DNA of 64,000 bases from Paenibacillus humicus NBRC 102415 (GTDB lineage Bacteria > Bacillota > Bacilli > Paenibacillales > Paenibacillaceae), in NCBI RefSeq assembly GCF_004000905.1, contig NZ_BIMD01000002.1, positions 124,001 to 188,000 of the forward strand. Reading direction: 5' to 3'. Made by a program: the position numbers and the translations under genes. Below the pieces are notes generated by a model. The model was not told the DNA's origin. It saw only the letters and a program-made list of their open reading frames with translations, and ran no database searches. Positions 1 through 7,590 of the stretch are shown here, in pieces. The stretch's first letter is position 1. Each line of letters opens with the position of its first letter.

Positions 1-1
1 T

Positions 2-166
2 ATCGTGGCATCCTACGACCATGTTAATCCTGTAACCAATGTCGGTGGAAGTACACTTAGAGCATTACAACGTGGATCAGACAGGATACAACTTACCGAT
101 GCATTTGCGAAGCATGTCATTGAATTAATCGAAGGAATTGTAAAATCAAAGAGGGTGAGTAAATGA
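2..166 (+). CDS. 3' end of an unrecognised protein
   Basis: The frame is open from the window edge and encodes the last 54 residues of a protein ending in an amphipathic, lysine-rich helix. Its TGA stop overlaps the ATG of the next gene (ATGA), so the two are probably translationally coupled. I do not recognise the fragment, which contains the stretch DHVNPVTNVGG and no obvious catalytic motif. Its 5' part lies outside the window. Confidence 0.6.
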   Translation: MVASYDHVNPVTNVGGSTLRALQRGSDRIQLTDAFAKHVIELIEGIVKSKRVSK

Positions 167-393
167 AAGCCTGGGCAAATATTGATATTCCGTTGAAAAC
201 ATACACCGTTCACCTAGACCATGATTTATGTCCTCACGTTATGGAAATGAAGCAAAGAACCGAGCTTGGGTGGAAGAAGCAGCAAGGGACAGGAAGCTGG
301 AAGCCATTCCGCTCGAAAGAAGAAGCGTTAGACATTTACGATATAAGCTACAAGGAAACGTTAACCTTAATCGAGTGTAGTAACTGCAGGTAA
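163..393 (+). CDS. Unknown 76-residue protein
   Basis: The ATG overlaps the preceding stop by four bases and has GAGGGTGA upstream as ribosome binding site. The product is small and soluble, with a histidine/cysteine-containing N-terminal third (VHLDHDLCPHV) and a C-terminal CSNC pair. The cysteines could bind metal, but no known domain is recognisable. A strong hairpin terminator follows after 12 bases, so it ends a transcription unit that begins left of the window. Confidence 0.6.
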   Translation: MKAWANIDIPLKTYTVHLDHDLCPHVMEMKQRTELGWKKQQGTGSWKPFRSKEEALDIYDISYKETLTLIECSNCR

Positions 394-405
394 AGTGGTT
401 GAAAT

Positions 406-447
406 AGCAGTACAGAATTCGCATGCCGAGTTCTGTACTGCTTTTTC
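406..447 (+). terminator. Rho-independent terminator
   Basis: A 16-bp stem (AGCAGTACAGAATTCG pairing with CGAGTTCTGTACTGCT, one G-T pair) is followed by a T run. It ends the operon at 2-393. Confidence 0.85.
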
Positions 448-556
448 TTATGCTAAGAGATGATTTAAGATTCTGCAGTTATTTCATCATCAAGTCTATA
501 AGTACAGGACAGTATATTCTATCCACTAAATCCAAGAGCATGAAAGGGTGATAACC

Positions 557-964
557 ATGAAGTTCCTCATGAGCGTAGAAAAGAGCTATAAACGTTACAA
601 GCGATTGTTGCATTCAAAAGGTATCGATCGACGGACGAAGCTAATCCTCAGTGAGAAGTATAACGCCCTCCGACAGATTATTATATTCCTATTCGGAGAT
701 TTCCTAGATAACACTACAATTCATAATCAGCAGTGCGTGGAGATATTCCAAATGAACAAATTCAGCATCCCTGAATCGGCATCCGATCTCAACTTGTCGG
801 AAGACACTCTAAGGAAGGTTCTAACCAGTGTTGATCTAGAGATGATGAGGATTGTCGGTAAAAGCACAATCGAGAATATCAACAGGGCTAGGACAGTTTG
901 GGATATTCAAAAAGCTTTGAGGGGCTTCAATAAAATGTTAAATCGGTTCCGTTATTCTGCTTAA
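557..964 (+). CDS. Small helical protein with HTH-like segment, paralogue 1
   Basis: 135 residues, mostly predicted helix. Start taken at the ATG 15 bases after GAAAGGGTGATAACC; a codon three residues upstream is possible. It is a clear paralogue of the product at 1118-1528: both begin MKFL and share EKYNALR/EKFNALR, an LNLSEDTL/LNISEEQL helix pair and the block TIENINRA. The segment around residues 75-95 (small residues, a turn, then LNLSEDTLRKVL) resembles a helix-turn-helix, so a DNA-binding or sigma-like role is possible. That is inference; I recognise no named family. It lies in a single-gene unit after a terminator. Confidence 0.72.
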   Translation: MKFLMSVEKSYKRYKRLLHSKGIDRRTKLILSEKYNALRQIIIFLFGDFLDNTTIHNQQCVEIFQMNKFSIPESASDLNLSEDTLRKVLTSVDLEMMRIVGKSTIENINRARTVWDIQKALRGFNKMLNRFRYSA

Positions 965-1117
965 CTGTTCAAGCAAGTGAATTTTCAATCATGACATTGA
1001 TCTAAATTTGGGAGTTGCCACGACATCAATCTTATATATGTAGTCGATGCCCTTTTGTTGCCCCATTGGGGTTCGATCTTTAAGCACCATATTTTTTCGA
1101 AGAAAGGATTTGATCGA

Positions 1118-1528
1118 ATGAAGTTTTTATCAAGACTTGAGAGTAACTATATTCGCTACTCGGATTTGATGAGTTCAAGTGGGACTGATCCAATGTTGAG
1201 ACCAGTTATTACGGAAAAGTTCAATGCCTTAAGATTTATTGCATTCTTTATGGTTAATGAGTTCACAAGTCGCTTGTCTGGTCAATATCAGCTTTGCGTA
1301 AAAAGCTATATTTCAAACAAGCGTAACCTTAAAGCTGCAGCAGCTCAGCTAAACATTTCAGAAGAACAATTAAGAAGTGCCCTATCTGAAGTCGATAATA
1401 AGATGCGTGTCTTTGTAGGTGAGAAGACGATTGAAAATATCAATAGAGCAAAAACGGTTCGGGGTATCCAAAGTGCGCTGAGTCACTTCCATAATAATTG
1501 GAAAGGCTTCTTGGCTCAAAGTTCCTGA
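1118..1528 (+). CDS. Small helical protein with HTH-like segment, paralogue 2
   Basis: 136 residues. Start chosen at the ATG behind AAGAAAGGA; a longer frame to 1055 has no ribosome binding site and no counterpart in the paralogue. About one third of positions match the protein at 557-964 over the full length, strongest in the C-terminal block TIENINRAKTV and the preceding HTH-like LNISEEQLRSAL. The pair looks like a tandem duplication that has diverged. Function unknown; the shared HTH-like region suggests nucleic-acid binding. A third protein at 2043-2426 may be a distant relative. Confidence 0.72.
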   Translation: MKFLSRLESNYIRYSDLMSSSGTDPMLRPVITEKFNALRFIAFFMVNEFTSRLSGQYQLCVKSYISNKRNLKAAAAQLNISEEQLRSALSEVDNKMRVFVGEKTIENINRAKTVRGIQSALSHFHNNWKGFLAQSS

Positions 1529-1875
1529 TCTCGACGTAGCCTTGTAGAATTTATTATCAAAAATTGTAAGTCTCCTCTACGAGGTTCACAAATCGATTTT
1601 CTTGTATGGGTGGCTTTGGTATCGCAATTAAATCGAATACAAGGCGTTTAATTCGTTATGGGGTAAGGCTTCTCGCTTTTGCTGTTGTTATCGTTCGGGT
1701 TCGGTTTCGATTACATTACAATAGAAGGAACGCGATTGTTTCATGATGGGAATAGCTATTGGCTATTGTGTTGGTAATGAGCAGCTATTCATGCTGTAGC
1801 ACCCAATAATTTAGTTTCCTTGTTCAAGTTTACGTTGATCTTAAATGTAGTATCGATTTCTAGACCTTCTTGTGC
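1529..1875 (+). other. Gene-poor stretch
   Basis: No gene with a credible ribosome binding site. A 46-codon open frame at 1606-1746 is rich in arginine and hydrophobic residues but has no Shine-Dalgarno sequence, so I do not call it. With the regulatory motifs at 1876-1953 this forms an unusually long, about 500-base leader or control region before the next gene. Confidence 0.5.
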
Positions 1876-1910
1876 GAGTTTAATTTATATTCAGGAGAAT
1901 TTTCAAGAGA
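1876..1910 (+). promoter_or_regulatory. Bipartite element motif, copy 1 (variant)
   Basis: GAGTTTA, exactly 20 bases, then TCAAGAGA. It matches the motif GAGTTGA-N20-TCAAGAGT found at 7499, 33902 and 35877 at two boxes and identical spacing, with one change in each box. It lies 133 bases upstream of the gene at 2043. Probably a promoter or regulator site specific to this element. Confidence 0.45.
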
Positions 1911-1913
1911 ACT

Positions 1914-1953
1914 GTAATATTAAGTAGCTCCAAACGAGAGGTGGTAATATTAA
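1914..1953 (+). repeat. Two 10-bp direct repeats 30 bp apart
   Basis: GTAATATTAA occurs at 1914-1923 and 1944-1953, about three helical turns apart, directly downstream of the bipartite motif. This is compatible with a cooperative regulator binding one DNA face. No matching protein can be assigned. Confidence 0.4.
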
Positions 1954-2042
1954 CGATAAATATCAGAAAAAGTGTTACTCCATGCTAGACACACGATCTT
2001 ATTCAGTTGAATACCTAATATCTAGGAAATGAGGGCTATCAC

Positions 2043-2426
2043 ATGTCTGATAATGTAGCATCAATAAAGGAAACAGTTCTTACTCCACTTGATCATGCGA
2101 AGCTTAAATTTTTGTGTGCTGGATATGTATATCTGTACAGCGTGTTTTTTGAATATTCCCTTGAGAAATACCTAAAATCAAACACTTCGGAAGACTTGGC
2201 ACTTGAACTTCTTGAACTTTCAGAAGAGTTCAAAAAGGATTTAATGACAAAAGCACAATCTATGATTAGTCAGTTTGTTGATGTAGAAAAGGTATTTCAC
2301 AATGTCGGTCAATCAACGACTATTCAAGAGGTTAATTCCCTTATGAAGAAATTTAAGAAAAGTGAATATCTCCTTAAGAGAAAAATAAGGGCGTGGATTG
2401 ATAGAGGGTTGTATAGAGTAAAGTAG
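2043..2426 (+). CDS. Unknown 127-residue helical protein
   Basis: Start at the ATG following GAGGG with seven bases spacing. The protein is charged and helical, with an aromatic patch (YVYLYSVFFEY, about residues 28-38) and a basic C-terminus. Its C-terminal block TTIQEVNSLMKKFKK resembles, weakly, the block TVWDIQKALRGFNK of the paralogues at 557 and 1118, so it may be a distant third member. It sits alone behind a long control region with a bipartite motif and direct repeats, suggesting separate regulation. Function unknown. Confidence 0.6.
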   Translation: MSDNVASIKETVLTPLDHAKLKFLCAGYVYLYSVFFEYSLEKYLKSNTSEDLALELLELSEEFKKDLMTKAQSMISQFVDVEKVFHNVGQSTTIQEVNSLMKKFKKSEYLLKRKIRAWIDRGLYRVK

Positions 2427-2536
2427 AAAAATACTTGTGTTTCGGATATCTGCTTCTGCATTGGTAATTATCAGAGAATCATGCTATATTACCAAACAAA
2501 TTTCTATTGTATGAATCGATGTAAAGGATGATTGCA

Positions 2537-2743
2537 GTGGACTTGAAGCAAAGAGTGGCTTTGTTCTACGGGCTTCGGTGGGAACCGTACCGAGAGACGT
2601 GTCTAAGGATAATAAACGAGAAAAATATATTGATGGATACTGATGTAAATCATGCGGTTCGCACACTTAAGCGAAGCGATCTCGAAGATCTTGAACTTAC
2701 TTTACTTGAGTTAATCGAGGAATGTGAAAAGAGTCAGTGTTAA
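2537..2743 (+). CDS. Unknown 68-residue acidic protein
   Basis: Start taken at GTG 2537, which has AAAGGATG at good distance; an ATG at 2528 sits too close to the same AAAGG. The C-terminal half is strongly acidic (LEDLELTLLELIEECE) and probably helical. No motif is recognised. A strong terminator follows within 20 bases, so it is likely a single-gene transcript. Confidence 0.5.
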   Translation: MDLKQRVALFYGLRWEPYRETCLRIINEKNILMDTDVNHAVRTLKRSDLEDLELTLLELIEECEKSQC

Positions 2744-2761
2744 ATATCATATGGGTTGGAA

Positions 2762-2810
2762 AAAGGCAGTATAGGACTCGTTAATCGAGTTTTATACTGC
2801 CTTTCTTTTA
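2762..2810 (+). terminator. Rho-independent terminator
   Basis: AAAGGCAGTATA pairs with TATACTGCCTTT, with an inner CTCG/CGAG stem, followed by TCTTTT. Confidence 0.85.
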
Positions 2811-3221
2811 TAACTCGTAAAAATAGTTACTGGAATGGTCGAGGGCAAGTCCAAATTCAGCATCGGTATCTAGATTAACTATATAGAAGTAACGGATACG
2901 CTATTGCTTTTTGGTCGCCTAATCCCAAGGATTTCCCTTCAGGGGTATAGCTCCCCAAAGTGTCTTTCTTCTATATAAGAAGAAGCGATTCGTTCTTCGT
3001 TCCCAAGGTCGTGCCAATAGTTATCAGGATCGCCTTAAAAGAACACTATTCCTTCTTTGTTAGTGAAGTCGTTTCAAAACGGTTTGTCCTTCGGGTCATA
3101 ACTCTTGAGTATTGCCCCTCTCAATTTCGCCCGATTTTTGGACGGTAGAATGCGGGTTTAGTCGGTGTCATAACTGGGGGTCATAAGTAAATCTAAAACC
3201 TTGTAGGTGGGGGTCTGTAAT
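2811..3221 (+). other. 410-bp non-coding region upstream of resolvase
   Basis: No credible gene; an open frame at 2960-3148 lacks a ribosome binding site. The stretch holds a 7-bp inverted repeat (TTCTTCT-ATATA-AGAAGAA, 2966-2984), two imperfect copies of a segment reading TTCTTCGTT..TCGT, and three copies of GTCATAA(C/G)T. Placed directly before a small serine recombinase, it is the natural place for that enzyme's res or crossover site. Confidence 0.45.
3095..3188 (+). repeat. Three GTCATAAnT repeats, candidate res subsites
   Basis: GTCATAACT at 3095-3103 and 3167-3175 and GTCATAAGT at 3180-3188, all on the + strand. The last ends 33 bases before the resolvase start. They may be resolvase subsites or autoregulatory operators. 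Confidence 0.35.
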
Positions 3222-3806
3222 ATGCCGAAATACGGGTATGCCCGAGTAAGTACTGTTGGTCAGTCAAGGCACGGTAACAGTCTAGAGCATCAGGTAAATC
3301 AACTATTAGCCGAAGGAGTCGCTCAATCCTTTATCTTTGTAGATAATTTTACAGGTTCGAAAATGGATCGCCCTCAATTCACAAAGCTTTTACAAATTTT
3401 AAAGGCTGGCGATACTCTGGTCGTTACCAAACTGGATAGATTTGCTCGCTCCACAGTCGAAGGCGAAAAGATCGTAAAGAATTTGATCGAGCGAGGTGTT
3501 CGTATACACATTCTTAATATGGGGATCTTGGACAACACACCGACTAGTATTCTGATACGCACCATCTTTTTTGCTTTCGCTGAATTTGAAAGAAATATGA
3601 TCATTGAGCGAACTGCAGAAGGTAAAGCTATTGCTAAGCAGAAAGTCGGTTTCCGAGAAGGTCGTCCACCTAAATTCACCAAGCGGCAACTGGATTATGC
3701 GATTAATATGCTTCAAACCCACAGTATGAAGGAGGTTGTAAATATTACTCGCATCAGTGAAAGTACCCTTAAACGTGAGCTTCGACGAAGGAGAAACCTT
3801 ATTTAA
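3222..3806 (+). CDS. Small serine recombinase (resolvase/invertase family)
   Basis: 194 residues, the usual size of Tn3-type resolvases and DNA invertases. Catalytic domain at about residues 1-135: YARVS with nucleophile S10, then [22 protein letters not shown] with both arginines, and [13 protein letters not shown] leading into the E-helix. A basic linker and a C-terminal helix-turn-helix ([18 protein letters not shown], residues ~172-190) follow. Start chosen at ATG 3222 after AGGTGGGGG; GTG 3207 would add five residues. It probably resolves multimers or inverts a segment of this element rather than integrating it. Candidate sites lie immediately upstream. Confidence 0.9.
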   Translation: MPKYGYARVSTVGQSRHGNSLEHQVNQLLAEGVAQSFIFVDNFTGSKMDRPQFTKLLQILKAGDTLVVTKLDRFARSTVEGEKIVKNLIERGVRIHILNMGILDNTPTSILIRTIFFAFAEFERNMIIERTAEGKAIAKQKVGFREGRPPKFTKRQLDYAINMLQTHSMKEVVNITRISESTLKRELRRRRNLI

Positions 3807-3867
3807 GGTTTGATTACTACGGATCGCTATCGAGAAATTGAACTTGATTTGGATTGGAGGTAAGGCA

Positions 3868-5298
3868 ATGTATAGATTTCGAGAACTTCAAAAATTCATC
3901 AATAAAGGTGTAGCAGCTATTGAGCGAAAGAAGCGCTCCCCTCATAAGCCTAAACCGATCATACATGAATGGTCACCGAACAATTTTCGTCGGCTAGTCA
4001 TTGGGTTCGACTGGGCAGTTATTCAGCATTTTGTAACAAGCCAGCGTTCGCGTACTCTAATTGAACGTGTTGATTTAAGAACAATATGTAAGAAGGACAC
4101 GGAAGTATTAGCTTCAGAATCACAGAAATATAAGTCGATTCTTTCTTCAATTACCTCGGGGCGTATTCTATCATCTCTTGAGGAAATCGTGTTTTGCACT
4201 GAGGGTTATCCTAAGAGGATGCTCTCCAACGACACTTTTCTCAAAGATCTGGTTGATGGAAATACAAAGTACGATACTCGCTTTCCGAGACTTCGACATA
4301 TTTCTTACTGTCCATGCAAGGTGGAAAACCTATGGCAACTTCTTGAAAGGACAAAAAAGCCAACTGAATTATTACTGGACGCAATTAAGGAAGAAGGTAT
4401 CCAGATTCAACATTTCATCGAACCGCATGTAGATGATTGGTGGTCGGGGACTTCGCTTCGTCCACAATTCTACAGTATGGATTCAGGTGTCCTCCAGCAG
4501 TATTTCGAAAAGCTGAAAAATGAAATAGTAGCTATAAAGCGTTCTGAGCGACTTCAGCAGATTGATGCCAAAAACAATTTTGCAGCAGTTGAGAAGTATA
4601 TGCCAGCTATCAATTCGGTTATCAAATGGGAAATCGACTTAATCGACAAAGGGCAACAAATATTTATGGGGGCTTCAATAGTCAGTAAGGCTGAGTGGGC
4701 GCAATATCTGTCATTTAAGAATTTCTGTCGGGGTATTCGTCTTCTGCTAAATATGAGTCCAGAATTTATCAAAGTAGTTCGGCGGATTGATTTCGAATGC
4801 ATCATTAAAGTAATGAGGGATAACGGTATTGATGAAGGTAATATTCAAAACTTAGAGAGGTTTCGCGAGATAGTGTTCAAACACATATTGAAATCCGAGG
4901 ATGAATATAGGTCGGAGGTAAATAAGGATAGCATCCCTAAAAGCCTGATGATACTACAAAAATTAATAGGTATTACATTCTGTCGAGTTGTTGACATCAC
5001 CTACCTTTCCTTCATTAAATACGTGACCCAAAATTCTGTCGAGTATGCTCAATTCCATTTCGAGGGATTGAAGGAGCATATTTCAGATTTGATGTATACG
5101 CGCCCAATGATCAAATGCTGGAACGATCATCTTGAAGTTGGGATAAGTAAGAAAGCGATGGATGCCATTGGAGCAAATGAAGTGTTGGTCGAGCAGTTAG
5201 ACGTTCGCGCTAAATATATTGAAGCTACCAAGATGTTAAATGGCTTATCAGTGGCAGGGGATGTGATCAAGGATGAATTTGTTGGGACAACTCCATAA
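3868..5298 (+). CDS. Unknown 476-residue protein
   Basis: Start at the ATG after GGATTGGAGG; ten more in-frame residues upstream lack a binding site. The N-terminus is very basic (about residues 20-35, ERKKRSPHKPKP), the remainder mixed alpha with many charged residues and scattered cysteines. There is no signal peptide or membrane segment. The gene follows the resolvase by 61 bases and overlaps the resolvase-like gene at 5273 by 26 bases, so the three may be co-transcribed. I do not recognise the family; the basic N-terminus would fit nucleic-acid binding, but this is a guess. Confidence 0.7.
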   Translation: MYRFRELQKFINKGVAAIERKKRSPHKPKPIIHEWSPNNFRRLVIGFDWAVIQHFVTSQRSRTLIERVDLRTICKKDTEVLASESQKYKSILSSITSGRILSSLEEIVFCTEGYPKRMLSNDTFLKDLVDGNTKYDTRFPRLRHISYCPCKVENLWQLLERTKKPTELLLDAIKEEGIQIQHFIEPHVDDWWSGTSLRPQFYSMDSGVLQQYFEKLKNEIVAIKRSERLQQIDAKNNFAAVEKYMPAINSVIKWEIDLIDKGQQIFMGASIVSKAEWAQYLSFKNFCRGIRLLLNMSPEFIKVVRRIDFECIIKVMRDNGIDEGNIQNLERFREIVFKHILKSEDEYRSEVNKDSIPKSLMILQKLIGITFCRVVDITYLSFIKYVTQNSVEYAQFHFEGLKEHISDLMYTRPMIKCWNDHLEVGISKKAMDAIGANEVLVEQLDVRAKYIEATKMLNGLSVAGDVIKDEFVGTTP

Positions 5299-5599
5299 AA
5301 ACAATGAAGTAATCGCCGCGGCGGTCTATATATCAGTGGTAAACATGGATCGAGAGGAAGCTGAACGAGTTATCGCCGCGCAGCTCCACCAGATACATTC
5401 TTTCGCTGATCAGCACAGTATCGTCATCATCGATACCTACATTGAAAGAGAAGGCAGCGATGCAGAACGGAACCGGCTTCGTGAGGACGCAAGGACTGGT
5501 CGGTACCGAGTAATTCTTCATTGCGGGGATATTGATTCGGATAGTTTTTATGAATTTGGGGTCGTTGAAATCAATGTTCTGCAGTACGAAGCAAAATGA
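5273..5599 (+). CDS. Stand-alone, catalytically degenerate serine-recombinase-like domain
   Basis: 108 residues matching only the catalytic domain fold of serine recombinases: a first strand reading AAAVYISVV where active enzymes have YARVS, a long helix, then IIDTYIEREGSDAERNRL in place of the usual D-x-GxSG-xxxRP region, then RYRVILHC. By alignment on the tyrosine, catalytic Arg8 and Ser10 are replaced by Ser and Val, and the later catalytic arginines are absent. There is no DNA-binding domain. The weak start overlaps the upstream gene, suggesting coupling. Inference: a regulator that could interact with an active recombinase of the element, not a recombinase itself. The fold assignment is by pattern only. 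Confidence 0.6.
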   Translation: MNLLGQLHKNNEVIAAAVYISVVNMDREEAERVIAAQLHQIHSFADQHSIVIIDTYIEREGSDAERNRLREDARTGRYRVILHCGDIDSDSFYEFGVVEINVLQYEAK

Positions 5600-5624
5600 A
5601 ACCGTAATAAGGGAGAAGGTTACT

Positions 5625-5945
5625 ATGGCTGAAAGTGGTGTAAAGGAGTTCAAAGATGAGTGCCTGAGCGTAATTTCAAAGCTGGAGTCATTACTTGAAA
5701 TTGGAATTAGTAATAATGAAATCAAACCGTATGATATTTCTGCATTAAAGGAAAGAGTCTTATCAATCAGAACGGATAATGACATAAAACGGTTTATGGA
5801 TGGATGGGACTTTATAAGGTTACAGAATCTCATGCGACTATGCGGCAAGGTGTGTTGTAAACATGTAGTTGAGCCGAACACGATAATGCAAATCTTTACT
5901 TGTAATGGTTGTCCGATTTTCTCGTTCGAGAAAAAATATTTATAG
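5625..5945 (+). CDS. Unknown 106-residue protein
   Basis: Start at the ATG behind GGGAGAAGG; an upstream open extension overlaps the previous gene and is not needed. The N-terminal two thirds are helical and acidic. The C-terminus carries five cysteines (CGKVCC, then CNGC), possibly a metal site. It lies 25 bases after the degenerate recombinase domain and 16 bases before the next gene, consistent with an operon. No family recognised. Confidence 0.55.
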   Translation: MAESGVKEFKDECLSVISKLESLLEIGISNNEIKPYDISALKERVLSIRTDNDIKRFMDGWDFIRLQNLMRLCGKVCCKHVVEPNTIMQIFTCNGCPIFSFEKKYL

Positions 5946-5961
5946 AAAGGGGTTCTCGGAA

Positions 5962-6456
5962 ATGATAGGAAGACCCGATGGTTTACTCATTGCTCTATTT
6001 ATTGACAAGCAACAGTGCTGTCATTCTGGAACGTTTGTTGGAAACTACAGTGAGTTTCGCCCCGATGTGAATCTTTTGAACAATCAGGATAAGTTACAAA
6101 AATACTATGAGGACAGCAGGTATCTATGTGTCATGCTTCATAATTGTATACGTACCCAAAAGGATTTCAAGGAGGTAATTGGATTAACAAATGAGAACGT
6201 ACAAATAAACTGGGTAATAATCTTTGATGCCTTGGATCACATTTTCAAGCATTATACTGCGATGTCTTCATCTGGACTGCCCATAATCCAAACTATGCCA
6301 TCTATTAAACAGGATGCGATTAAAATTAGACATTACCTAAGAAAACGGAAAGAAGAATTCGATTTGATCAGTTTGTCGGCTTTGAACATCCCTGCACCGA
6401 TGGAGTTCGGGATGCAATTGAAAAGAGTGGTTGTTGGAGCGGGGGCATTTAACTAA
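5962..6456 (+). CDS. Unknown 164-residue protein
   Basis: Start at the ATG after GAAAGGGG at good spacing, giving MIGRPDGLL. Predicted alpha/beta at the N-terminus, then helical, with a basic segment (YLRKRKEEF) near residues 125-133. No catalytic motif, signal peptide or membrane segment. It appears to end the gene string starting at 3222 or 3868. Function unknown. Confidence 0.55.
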   Translation: MIGRPDGLLIALFIDKQQCCHSGTFVGNYSEFRPDVNLLNNQDKLQKYYEDSRYLCVMLHNCIRTQKDFKEVIGLTNENVQINWVIIFDALDHIFKHYTAMSSSGLPIIQTMPSIKQDAIKIRHYLRKRKEEFDLISLSALNIPAPMEFGMQLKRVVVGAGAFN

Positions 6457-6538
6457 TTATCCAGTAATTGAAGGTGTCGATGAAATCCTCACCTATCGTT
6501 TGACGGATGATTATTTAATTGATCGATTAAAGCTCTAA
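6431..6538 (+). CDS. Possible 35-residue peptide overlapping gene end
   Basis: A TTG-started frame, shifted relative to the preceding gene, reads LTNYPVIEGVDEIL then a hydrophilic tail to TAA at 6538. It looks protein-like but has no good ribosome binding site. It may instead be the remnant of a longer C-terminus of the preceding gene, separated by a frameshift. Low certainty. Confidence 0.2.
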   Translation: MLERGHLTNYPVIEGVDEILTYRLTDDYLIDRLKL

Positions 6539-6633
6539 GCCGATTTTCATAATGCCTATCGAAGAAAAAATGGATAAATAGTTGGTCATTGAAGAATTTT
6601 TTATAAATCTACAGTACAAATGAATTTCAGCAC

Positions 6634-6882
6634 ATGACGACAGAAACAAAACATATAAACAAGACAACGACTGTAAGGAATCAAACAAAGATCAAGCAGA
6701 GAAAGAACAGCAATCCAGGACAGGTAAGCTCTGAGGGAAACCTATATGGCTTCTCCGATTTCCCTCTATCTCACCATCCTCGACCAGAAAAACCACTCTA
6801 CCCACTTCACCCGAGACTTATTGTAAACGGTGAAAGAGTTAGTAAGGAGTCAGTACCAGGGCTGAACTTGAAGCGGTTATAA
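6634..6882 (+). CDS. Doubtful 82-residue ORF
   Basis: Open frame with ATG but no Shine-Dalgarno sequence. Composition is threonine-, asparagine- and lysine-rich at the start and proline/histidine-rich later. No domain recognised. Kept only because the surrounding 450 bases otherwise contain no gene. Confidence 0.2.
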   Translation: MTTETKHINKTTTVRNQTKIKQRKNSNPGQVSSEGNLYGFSDFPLSHHPRPEKPLYPLHPRLIVNGERVSKESVPGLNLKRL

Positions 6883-6911
6883 CACATTTCAATCATGAGA
6901 GGGGTATAAAT

Positions 6912-7175
6912 ATGCTCTTGCGTCATATTTGCGAGGTATGTGGTAAAGAAGAAGTTCTGTCTCCAGAACAGGGATACGATCAAGGATGGGACTACCCTCC
7001 CCAAATGGGTCAGTTCAAGATCATATCTCCGAGAACCTGTGGAAATTGTGCAATTAACGGCACTTTATGGTGGGCAATAAATATGGAAGGTAAGCAAGCT
7101 GACAGTTTTAACGAGAAGCAGCTCCAAACGTTCAATCGTATCTTGCAGGAGCCAGAGAGTATTCTGGTAACTTAA
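6912..7175 (+). CDS. Small zinc-ribbon-like protein, 87 residues
   Basis: Start at ATG after GAGAGGGGTAT. Two cysteine pairs, CEVC at residues 8-11 and CGNC near 45-48, are spaced as in a zinc ribbon. Between them is an aromatic, proline-rich loop. The C-terminal 30 residues are helical. The fold is inferred from cysteine spacing only; partner and role are unknown. Followed by a terminator hairpin, so transcribed alone or with the doubtful frame upstream. Confidence 0.6.
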   Translation: MLLRHICEVCGKEEVLSPEQGYDQGWDYPPQMGQFKIISPRTCGNCAINGTLWWAINMEGKQADSFNEKQLQTFNRILQEPESILVT

Positions 7176-7219
7176 TTAAACCGGAGGTCTATCAAGGATA
7201 GTTTTTTCGTCACATTGCA

Positions 7220-7246
7220 GATGCCAATAAAAACGGCATCTTTTTT
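7220..7246 (+). terminator. Rho-independent terminator
   Basis: GATGCC pairs with GGCATC around an A-rich loop, followed by six Ts. A shorter CTATC/GGATAG hairpin with a T run lies just before it. Confidence 0.75.
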
Positions 7247-7498
7247 ATATGTGGTGATGTTCTTCCTTATTTATTGAAATTCTGAAGCAAATTTTCCTCT
7301 TTAAGCGGCACAAATCTCTTTTCTTGAAGGGGTTGAACTGGCGAGATTGATAATAAAGCGGTCGGTAAAAGCTTTAGCGGTTTGCAATCAGCAGTAGTGA
7401 GTAAATTATACAGAAACAAAAATCACACTTCACAGGGGGTGTGATTTTTTTTTTGCGTTGTACTACTTCGATAGGGTATCACGATCTTTGCTCGGGGG
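7247..7498 (+). other. Gene-free stretch with second hairpin
   Basis: No gene. A further hairpin, AAAATCACAC pairing with GTGTGATTTT and a ten-T run (7419-7454), looks like another terminator without an obvious gene before it. It could terminate an unseen small RNA from 7260-7420. Confidence 0.45.
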
Positions 7499-7533
7499 GA
7501 GTTGAAAACAACTTACGGAGTTGGCTCAAGAGT
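7499..7533 (+). promoter_or_regulatory. Bipartite element motif, copy 2
   Basis: GAGTTGA, 20 bases, TCAAGAGT, identical in both boxes and spacing to the copies at 33902 and 35877. If TTGAAA is taken as a -35 box, the 17-bp spaced -10 position falls on CTCAAG, unlike a sigma-A -10. The motif ends 57 bases before the ATG of the WG-repeat gene. Confidence 0.6.
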
Positions 7534-7590
7534 CGTAGACATAAGAGTAGAAACAAATTTTAATGACAAATATCAAGGAGGAAGAATGGC

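Noticed and set aside
2960-3148. 62-residue frame upstream of the resolvase
   Set aside because: No ribosome binding site, unusual hydrophobic/basic composition, lies in a repeat-rich control region.
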